From contig JANQBS010000383.1 in assembly GCA_033085395.1 (NCBI GenBank), positions 1 through 30,692 of the forward strand: 30,692 bases of DNA. Direction: 5' to 3'. The position numbers and the translations under genes are program-made. The notes below the pieces were generated by a model. It did no database searches. It was not told where the DNA came from and saw only the letters and a list, made by a program, of their open reading frames with translations. Source of the DNA: Xanthoparmelia taractica (taxonomy: Eukaryota > Ascomycota > Lecanoromycetes > Lecanorales > Parmeliaceae). Below, piece by piece: positions 24,315-30,692 of the stretch (position 1 is the first letter of the stretch; every line of letters starts with the position of its first letter).

Positions 24315-24319
24315 AATTT
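24315..24319. repeat. Target-site duplication AATTT, right copy (outer gypsy)
   Basis: It matches 2518-2522. Confidence 0.9.
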
Positions 24320-27250
24320 ATAAATAGATTAAAAAATCGATATTTAAGATTAATAATAAAAATAATAACATTAAAATAAGATAATATAATTATTCTTTTA
24401 TTATTAAAGATAATAATTTTAATCTATAATCGAGAATTAATAGAGATAATAACTACTTCGATATTCTTATATAAAGTAATAATTATAATATTTCTTATTA
24501 TATTAAGAATAATCTCTTTCGATTTAATAATATTAATTTTAATAAGAGTCTTAATTATAAAATTATTAACGATATAAAATTCTCGCTAAATACGTATTAT
24601 ATTATTCTTATTAGAAAGATATATCTTTAAGCGAATATACTCGCTAATATCGTAAATATTCGTTTTTAAGCCTCGTATAATTATAAATATTAGATTCTTT
24701 TTAATAAAGATTTTTAAAAGAATCTCAAGAAGAAACTTTTAATCGATAAGACTTATAATATATTTAATATCGAAGTATTATTCGTAATCTTTATCGACTA
24801 AAAAGAATATTATTAAAGCGATAATAAAGTGATAATTTCGAAAAGTATAATCTTCTTTAGAAAAGTCGATAATATTAAAATAAATAACTTTCAACGTATA
24901 AAATATCGTTTCTAACTCTTTAATATCTTTTAATTTTAATATTTCTACTTTTATAATTATAGAAGAGATAGCTAATATTATCGAAGTAGAAAATAATTAA
25001 ATAGTTATCTTTATAGCGACTTTCGAGCTTTACTTACTATTATAAGCAATATAAATATATTTGTATAATCGATTATTAAATTCGAAATTCGAGTCATAAT
25101 AGCGATATTAATATATCTACGCTAATTTCGTAAGATAGTGAGCTTTTATCGTGTTATCGCGATTCTAGCATTTCTAATTATTAGAATCCGAGTATTTCTT
25201 ATTCTTAATAGCTCGTTTATATATCTATTTCACTTCTTAATAGAATACTTCTTCGTAGATATTATATTATTCTTAATTATTTATAAGTTTATTTTCTTTC
25301 TTAGACTCGATATTATATTAATACGTCTTAATATAAAAACGCTACTAAGATTTATTAGAATACGATCTAAAAGAATTTCGATTCTCAAAACGATTACTTT
25401 TATAGCTATTATTATTTAAATTTAATTATAGCTAATTCGTCTTAAAAGAAAATACGTTTACGTTTTTATTAATAATCTAAAGAGATTAGCGAGTATTAAG
25501 CGAGAATCTTTAATGCTACTATAATTATATTTATAATAAATTAATATTATTATTATTTTAATAACTATTCTTACTATTATAAGAAAAGAAAGATCGATCG
25601 TAAGAATTTAAGCTATTAAAATAGTAAGATCTTAAAGACTTATTATAGCTAAATTCGTTATTATTATAAAGAAAATCGCTAGTCTACGAGCGTTATAAAA
25701 TAAAGTTTAAACGAAAAGAATTAATATTATATTAATCTTACTTACCCTTATTATATCTAGCTTAATTATAATAATTTAAGAATCTTAATATATTATATAA
25801 TTTATAAGATTCGTAGATATTATATTAGATATTCTTTTAATATCTTAATTCTTTAAATATATTTATTATTATAAAATTATCGATAAGTTAAAAAAGATAT
25901 CTTTTTAGCTCGCTATTAATATACTTATACGCTAATAAAACTTAAGTAGCTTTTATAGTAATAATATTAATATTCTTATTATTAAGAATAATACTAGCAA
26001 TATAATTCGCCGAATCTCGTTTACTTCGTGCGTTTTTAATAATATAGCGTATTAATTTAAATAGAATAAGTAATTTATTAGATAAGTTACGAAACCTAGC
26101 TTTTAAAGCGTTATACTATTTCTTAACGTCGTTAAAATCGTTACGAAGATCTATTCTATTAATATAGATAAGCATATTAATATATTAATTATTAGCGATA
26201 TCGAGTAAATAGAATTTAATATTCTAATAGAGTGTAATAATATTTATAGATATTATCTTAACGCGTAGTCGATTAATAAAGCTAAAGACGTTATAATAAA
26301 TATTATAAGTGATCTTAACTTTTATCGAAGTAGCTTAAGAATTTAGATTAAAATAATTAATATTTTATAATCGAAATTAAAAAGATCGTTTTATTCGAGA
26401 TATTTAAGCTTAGTCTAAAGAAGTCGCTTAATTAATTATAATAATAACTTATACTATAATAGTAGTTATCTTATTTCGCTATACTTTCGAGAAGTTATTA
26501 GCTATAATATAAGATATAGATACTTCTAATAGCTTAGGAATATTCTTTATAAATTCTATAAATATAGCTTTCGTAGAAGAATTTAAAGGTGAATCTAAAG
26601 AATTTAAAAACGAATCTAAAGAATTTAAAGGCGAATCTAAAGAATTTAAAGGCGAATTCGAGGGCGGATCTAAAAATCGATTTATTAAGCTAGCTAATAA
26701 TAAGATAGCATCGAAAGAAACGCTCGTAATAATACTAGGAATAGTAATAGCTAAGTTTTCGAATTACTATCGTAGATAATTTGTAGCTAATTTGAAGATA
26801 AGCACGACGTTTTTAATTATTACTCTATTAACGACTTAATTCTTAGATTAAGTTTATTAGAATTTAATAAGCGAATCGATCGATAATAATAGAGATCTAG
26901 CACGCTAAGTTCTTGCTATAGCTAATAAAGATACTTTAAAAATAGCTCTTATTAATCTAAAAATATTCTTAATAAGATATTAAATAACTTAACGAATAAC
27001 GTAATCGATTATTATATCGAATTTCTAATCGAAAATAATAAAGTCTCGTAGTTATTAAGCTATAATAATTATTTTATAAGATATTAAAATAGTTAGATTA
27101 ATAAAAGTGGGGAGAAGATTAATATTTAGTAGAAGATCTTTAAGTAAGAGCTTAGAGAAGTAACGTAGTAGAATAAAAAGTAGAAGATAGTAGAAGATAG
27201 TAGAAGAACGACTGAATCTAATAGCTAACGTACCAAGTAATTAATAATAT
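24320..27250 (-). pseudogene. gag: Gypsy-C gag and N-terminal pol remnant
   Basis: This is the upstream part of gypsy-C between its primer-binding site and the insertion of the outer gypsy. On the minus strand a long frame with RIP stops can be followed. Near 26579-26662 it encodes four repeats of a seven-residue Ser/Leu/Asn/Pro unit, like the Ser/Asn/Pro-rich gag N-terminal regions of the other gypsies here. No zinc knuckle or protease motif could be confirmed. The plus-strand open frame at 25138-25419 is antisense to this region and has no recognisable domain. Assignment rests mainly on position. Confidence 0.55.
26579..26662 (-). repeat. Four 21-bp tandem repeats in gypsy-C gag
   Basis: Units at 26579-26599, 26600-26620, 26621-26641 and 26642-26662 follow GAATTTAAAGGCGAATCTAAA with few changes. 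The unit is seven codons long, so it keeps frame. The minus strand reads as an S-P-L-N-S-L-D-type heptapeptide. Confidence 0.85.
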
Positions 27251-27268
27251 TAATACAAGTAAATTAGA

Positions 27269-27279
27269 CGTTGCTATTA
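27269..27279 (-). other. Primer-binding site of gypsy-C
   Basis: On the minus strand TAATAGCAACG (from TGGTAGCAACG by RIP) lies two bases after the LTR, the same core as in the other gypsies of the window. Confidence 0.6.
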
Positions 27280-27281
27280 TA

Positions 27282-27436
27282 TATTATAATTAGATTATAA
27301 GTTGAAAGAATAATAATGATTTCTTCTTAGCGAGATCTAGCTAAGTACTAGTAGCTTGGTAGCTCCTTCCAGGATCTAGCCAAGCAGGAACTAGAAAGGA
27401 TTGGATCCGAAGATCCGATAAATCATGCTCATAACA
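27282..27436 (-). repeat. 5' LTR of gypsy-C (155 bp)
   Basis: In plus orientation it starts TATTATAATT (originally TGTTATAATT) and ends CTCATAACA, giving inverted TGTTAT/ATAACA ends. Its boundary is supported by the adjacent primer-binding site. The partner LTR is absent, so no TSD can be checked; AGTTC follows on the right. Confidence 0.6.
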
Positions 27437-28804
27437 AGTTCGCACGATTAGCACGATTTAGTATATTTAGTCTTATTCGTCTATATCGGTAAAATTCAGC
27501 CCAATTAGCAAATAGAGTTATTATTAGCACAATTAATAAATAGAGTTGCTATTAGTAGAATTAGCATAATTTAGCAAGTAAAGTAATTTCAAAATTTGTG
27601 CGCAAAACCCTCGTAAGGCCCTCGTAATAGTCCTAATGAGATTATTACGCATTACTTCGAATACTATTCTCGCGAGAATATAGTCTGAAACTTACGATCT
27701 CGAGGTCTATTTTAAGGTGACGTTAAGGATCGTCGCTACATATCGCTATCGAACCTTATCGTCGATTATAAAAACAATTATATAGGGCTAAATATAGAGC
27801 TAAGTTACGTGATTAATGCTAATCGTAAGTATAGTAAATAATATTTACTAACTATGCTAAAATCGTATTAATAGCAAAGTTGAGTTACTAACTTAACGGA
27901 ATTCGCGCGAATATTTAATGGAGTTGCTAATTCGACGGAATTCTTGATTTCAGCCCTAGCCGCGCGATTAGCAATTTTGAATCCAGTAGAAACTTTTTAG
28001 ATTTGCAGATACTCGCTAACTAGCGACGTAAGTATTTATATAATTTCGATAATAATAATTTATTAATTAAACTATTAAATTATAGAAGAAAACGATTAAC
28101 GAAGAAGATAACGTATACGATCTATAAGATCTTAAAAAGAAGTAAATAATCGAGAGTCACGCTATTATAGAAGATTAATAGTAATTTACGAAGAAAGAAA
28201 ACTCGTAATAGATCGTTATAGATCTACTATAACTATACTAGTTCTGACTGTGAAGGATTAGACTATTATTTAAACGCTAAGTATTAAGAGAAGTTATATA
28301 GCTAGTCGCAATAGATATTATAGATATCTTCGAGATTTTATACTATAGACTAGTCTATACGAGAGGAGATATCTAGAATTAATATTATAATCGAGCTTAG
28401 TAATATAATTAAACTTTATTAGATATAAATCTCGAAATTAGTACGTGCTACTAAATAGTTAGATTAAGAAATATAAATAATAAAGACGACGAGGATTTTC
28501 TATTTCTTATAGTCACGGAAGTTAATATTCTAACATTATAATTTCTTAATAAATTGAATTTCCATGTAGCTATAACTACTTTAGAGATAGACTTCAATAA
28601 TAACTAGATTTCCCTATAGTGAATTAAGTATTTTAAGCGATATTCTCGTCGTGAATAAATTAATAGTTGAAGATTACTATTAATAAATAACTATAATTCT
28701 CACGATATATACGAATTCTTAAAGTACTACGAGAAGTATAATATTATTTCACTCACGTTCTTATTTCATATTATATATCTATTGTAATCACTTAATGTGT
28801 GTGT
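27437..28804. other. RIP-affected intergenic or unclassified repeat DNA
   Basis: No domain was recognised on either strand. The part 27437-28010 is only moderately RIP-mutated and has scattered TTAGCA-type phrases (for example near 27500-27590) and two CAGCCC phrases. The rest is strongly TA-rich. It may be one or more degenerate elements. Confidence 0.4.
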
Positions 28805-28809
28805 CTTTT
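28805..28809. repeat. Target-site duplication CTTTT, left copy (miniature LTR element)
   Basis: CTTTT precedes the repeat at 28810 and recurs at 29453-29457. Confidence 0.85.
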
Positions 28810-28941
28810 TATCAGGACAATACGAGGCACCTAGCCCCTATACCACTGCGCTACAGAGTCAAAAAGCCACCGGGGTGTTGCCGCTTATTACGCAACCACT
28901 CCTATTCGAATAGATATACTAAGGACCCTTCGGGCCTTACA
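28810..28941 (-). repeat. 3' LTR of miniature element (132 bp)
   Basis: It matches 29328-29452 with a small insertion near 28831-28837 and scattered substitutions. On the minus strand it contains TAGCGCAGTGGTAT at 28840-28853, close to the A-box of tRNA promoters. Confidence 0.85.
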
Positions 28942-28960
28942 ATTATCCCCCCCCTTAGGG
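28942..28960 (-). other. Polypurine tract of miniature element
   Basis: On the minus strand a run of eight G flanked by A (CTAAGGGGGGGGATAAT) abuts the 3' LTR, where LTR elements carry their plus-strand primer. Confidence 0.65.
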
Positions 28961-29022
28961 TCGCTCGCCCCGAGCGACTACTCGTGCGTGCAAAAGAATG
29001 CTAGCAGATGCGCCTTTCAGGA

Positions 29023-29200
29023 TACCCCGCAGGGCTACTCAAGCGACTTAATTTTGCTTCAGACCCCCCGTAGGGCGCTTCCTGAGCGCGCGCCTTGCAG
29101 AGTACCCCGCAGGGCTACCCAAGCGACTTGCTACTAGAGTACCCCGCAGGGCTACTCGAGCGAATAATATTAACGCCTCCAGGGCACCCCGCAGGGTCCC
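29023..29200. repeat. GC-rich hairpin minisatellite inside miniature element
   Basis: The phrase TACCCCGCAGGGCTACYC recurs at 29023, 29103 and 29140, with divergent units at about 29062 and 29185. Three are followed by RAGCGA. Each CCC-GCA-GGG can fold as a tight hairpin. The spacing is about 37-40 bases. Confidence 0.8.
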
Positions 29201-29240
29201 AAGCAGACAATCACAAAAGTCCTAGGCTGACCCCCGCAGA

Positions 29241-29250
29241 GGCTCGAACC
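29241..29250 (-). promoter_or_regulatory. B-box-like sequence in miniature element
   Basis: The minus strand reads GGTTCGAGCC, close to the tRNA B-box consensus GGTTCGANNCC. It lies about 100 bases downstream, in minus orientation, of the A-box-like sequence at 29351-29364. A full tRNA cloverleaf could not be drawn. Confidence 0.45.
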
Positions 29251-29327
29251 AAGGCTTTGCGGACACACCCGAAATGCTTCCGGCCTAGTGAAATAATCAA
29301 GACCCACTAGAGTAGCGGCAACACTAT

Positions 29328-29452
29328 TATCAGGGCTATGCGAGGCACTCATACCACTGCGCTATAGAGTCAAAAAGCCACCGGGGTGCTGCCGCTTATT
29401 GCGCAATCACCCCTATTTGAATAGATATTCTAAGGACCCTTCGGGCCTTACA
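29328..29452 (-). repeat. 5' LTR of miniature element (125 bp)
   Basis: It has the same ends as 28810-28941, and CTTTT follows at 29453. The A-box-like sequence is at 29351-29364 on the minus strand. GACTCTA just upstream of it and GTGC downstream resemble the acceptor and D-arm of a tRNA 5' half. Confidence 0.85.
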
Positions 29453-29457
29453 CTTTT
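29453..29457. repeat. Target-site duplication CTTTT, right copy (miniature LTR element)
   Basis: It matches 28805-28809. Confidence 0.85.
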
Positions 29458-29924
29458 AGTCTCTAAAATACTATTATTTTAAAATTATTAATTAAGCGAT
29501 TTCTACTAAAAATAAGTAATTTTCTAAGATAAAATTTCTCACTATATTTAATTAACTTCGACGTTAAGTATTTAAAGTATCTACTATTAGATTAATATAA
29601 AGATAAATAAGTCTTATTTTATATAATCTAGAGATAATTCTTTAAAAAGTACGTAATTCGCTCTTATTATTAAGATAGACTACTTCGAAGTATTTAATAT
29701 ATACTTCGCTTATTAAAACACTTAGAATTATTCGTTAACTTACTAAATTAGACTTTAAACTAATACTATATTTAGATATCTTAAAGAATCTACGTAAATC
29801 TTTATAAAAGTTTACTCGAGATAAAATTATAATAGCACGTTATAATCTCTTAATAAAGTAATAATTAAAGTTTATAATTAAGATTAAAAATACTCGAAGA
29901 TCTCGTAAGTTAAAGATTAATAAG
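29458..29924 (+). other. RIP-degraded DNA, possible transposase tail
   Basis: It is strongly TA-rich. One plus-strand frame at about 29700-29915 reads as a Lys/Arg/Leu-rich, coiled-coil-like segment (ILKNLRKS..., then KNTRRSRKLK), which is reminiscent of the C-terminal tail of pogo-type DDE transposases. Evidence is composition only. Confidence 0.25.
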
Positions 29925-30067
29925 TGTTACGAATAGTACCTACCTAATACCTACCTAATGCTAGTATAGAACTAGTACCTATCTCGACCGGAGCAAGTAG
30001 TATTTAGATAGTAGTTTTCGTTAGAAGAAATAAATAATCTTTTTACTTAACTTTATAATATCTAATA
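29925..30067 (+). repeat. 5' LTR of gypsy-D relic (143 bp)
   Basis: It starts TGTTACGAATAG and ends ATCTAATA (originally ...AACA). It is recognised by the primer-binding site that follows and by a 3' end that resembles that of the gypsy-C LTR (AAGAAATxATTA..., then CTTAxAATxCTAAT). It contains a short tandem repeat of TACCTACCTAA at about 29937-29960. The partner LTR is outside the window or lost. Confidence 0.55.
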
Positions 30068-30069
30068 AG

Positions 30070-30083
30070 TAATAGCAACGCAC
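30070..30083 (+). other. Primer-binding site of gypsy-D
   Basis: TAATAGCAACGCAC, from TGGTAGCAACGC by RIP, lies two bases after the LTR, as in gypsy-A and gypsy-C copies. Confidence 0.6.
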
Positions 30084-30617
30084 TAATTTTATTCTACTAT
30101 AGCGAGTATTACGAATTATTTACTAGATATTAGTTCTATACTTAATAGCTATTCGCTATCTATTGTTCTTTTAGCGACACGTATTTTATCTTTTCTTAAA
30201 GACTCGCAATTACTTTAATAGATATTATTAAATACGCTCTATATATCGAGAACGTTATTATTTTTCTAGAGTTAATTATAGTAATACTTATTCTCTAATT
30301 TAAGAAGTTTAGTTAAATAGATTATAAATATTTTAATATTCTCGAATAATAGATAAGAGAGATTATCGAATATTTAATTCGACGATATTCTAAATAGATA
30401 AAGAAATATCGAAGTCATCGATTAAGTATCGATATTAATATTCTAGAAAATTATCGAGATAGATTTATTTCTCTCGACGAGTCGAAATATTTTTTATTAT
30501 AAATAATTAATAAATTAAGATTTAGATAATTAATGTTACGATTTAAAGAAGTCACTTACTAGTTACGTGCACTCGCATTATTACTCTCTATTAATTATAC
30601 GTTAATCTTAGCGCTAG
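30084..30617 (+). pseudogene. Gypsy-D leader/gag remnant, truncated at the right inverted repeat
   Basis: This RIP-degraded DNA follows the primer-binding site where leader and gag are expected. A plus-strand frame at about 30330-30560 reads charged, gag-like sequence (RRYSK, IKKYRSHRLS) but no motif could be confirmed. Homology cannot be followed past 30617, where the inverted repeat starts. Confidence 0.4.
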
Positions 30618-30640
30618 TACGGGTCGGAAAGGTGTGGTAT
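30618..30640 (-). repeat. Right member of the 23-bp perfect inverted repeat
   Basis: It starts TACGGGTC and ends GGTGTGGTAT, the exact reverse complement of 54-76. The sequence next to it on the inside is RIP-mutated and that on the outside is not. Confidence 0.7.
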
Positions 30641-30692
30641 CTGTTGAACATAGTCGTTTTCAACTTTTTTTCAACTTTTTTTAAAAAATTAT
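30641..30692. other. Right flank, ordinary composition
   Basis: It keeps CA/TG dinucleotides and contains CAACTTTTTTT repeated twice. It has no long similarity to the left flank, and no gene is visible. Confidence 0.5.

Larger units (their letters stand above)
77..27436 (-). mobile_element. Gypsy-C: truncated, RIP-degraded Ty3/gypsy retrotransposon split by later insertions
   Basis: Reading on the minus strand from 27436 down, the order is LTR, primer-binding site, gag-like region, then (after the outer gypsy insertion between the two AATTT copies) RT, RNase H and integrase in 77-2522. The order gag-RT-RNase H-integrase is that of Ty3/gypsy elements. The 3' part (rest of integrase and 3' LTR) is missing because homology ends at the left inverted repeat. 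It is the oldest insertion that can be ordered here, since the outer gypsy lies inside it. It cannot be active: every domain has stop codons, and catalytic positions are mutated. Confidence 0.8.
28810..29452 (-). mobile_element. Miniature LTR retrotransposon (TRIM/SMART-like), 643 bp
   Basis: Two direct repeats (132 and 125 bp) with TATCAGG...CCTTACA ends flank 386 bp of non-coding GC-richer DNA, and a 5-bp CTTTT TSD encloses the whole. On the minus strand the repeats run TGTAAGG...CCTGATA, and a G-rich polypurine run AAGGGGGGGGATAA sits against the repeat at 28941, so the element reads leftward. No gag or pol fits in the space, so it would depend on proteins from other elements. It is nearly free of RIP, in contrast to DNA on both sides. 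The small open frames 28795-29004 and 29095-29310 run over repeat edges or hairpin repeats and are not genes. Confidence 0.8.

Noticed and set aside
25138..25419. 93-residue plus-strand hydrophobic frame
   Set aside because: It lies antisense to the gypsy-C gag remnant; Ile/Leu/Phe richness is what RIP-generated AT-rich DNA yields.
28795..29310. Small open frames in the GC-richer segment
   Set aside because: They cover LTR edges and hairpin repeats of the miniature element; no domain, and frames change between repeat units.
29241..29370. A genuine tRNA gene on the minus strand
   Set aside because: A- and B-box-like sequences and a partial acceptor match exist, but no T-stem or anticodon arm can be drawn and the spacing is too long without a clear intron.
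54..30640. Starship element with a captain gene
   Set aside because: No DUF3435-type recombinase could be read near either end; both ends hold gypsy fragments. Kept only as one possible reading of the inverted repeat.
1..30692. CRISPR arrays, bacterial operons, or intact host genes
   Set aside because: No regularly spaced repeats with unique spacers and no uninterrupted coding frame; everything recognisable is a eukaryotic retroelement.

Overview
The window is a repeat island from a filamentous ascomycete (Pezizomycotina-type) nuclear genome. Almost all of it carries the mark of repeat-induced point mutation (RIP): CA and TG dinucleotides are nearly absent, TA is in large excess, CG is kept, and former reading frames are full of TAA/TAG stops. 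I see no intact protein-coding gene. Recognisable content is a stack of dead retrotransposons, identified by their paired LTRs, target-site duplications (TSDs) and translated remnants.

Layout. (1) The first 53 and last 52 bases are short, ordinary-looking flanks. Just inside each lies a perfect 23-bp sequence in opposite orientation (54-76 and 30618-30640), so the island is bracketed by an inverted repeat. (2) The oldest layer inside is a minus-strand Ty3/gypsy relic (gypsy-C): LTR at 27282-27436, gag at about 24320-27250, and RT-RNase H-integrase at 77-2522, with integrase cut off at the left inverted repeat. (3) Gypsy-C was split by a plus-strand Ty3/gypsy with a C-terminal chromodomain (outer gypsy, 2523-24314, 143-bp LTRs, TSD AATTT). 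(4) A second copy of the same family (inner gypsy, 4166-11760, 181-bp LTRs, TSD AAGTG) landed in the outer copy's gag. (5) A minus-strand Ty1/copia element (14853-21649, 124-bp LTRs, TSD CTATC) landed in the outer copy's RNase H region. Removing the two insertions leaves an outer gypsy of about 7.39 kb, against 7.60 kb for the inner one, which supports the reconstruction.

The right end holds a 643-bp GC-richer miniature LTR element (28810-29452, TSD CTTTT), almost free of RIP. It has internal GC-rich hairpin repeats and tRNA-promoter-like boxes. It is followed by the 5' end of another gypsy-type relic (gypsy-D: LTR 29925-30067) that stops at the right inverted repeat.

The genes do not work together as a pathway; the window records successive insertions, inactivation by RIP, and patches that escaped it. 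The points most worth checking are the bracketing inverted repeats, the miniature LTR element with pol III-like boxes, and the sharp RIP-poor patches inside the inner gypsy. Domain boundaries inside degenerate coding regions are approximate; LTR and TSD boundaries are exact as read.
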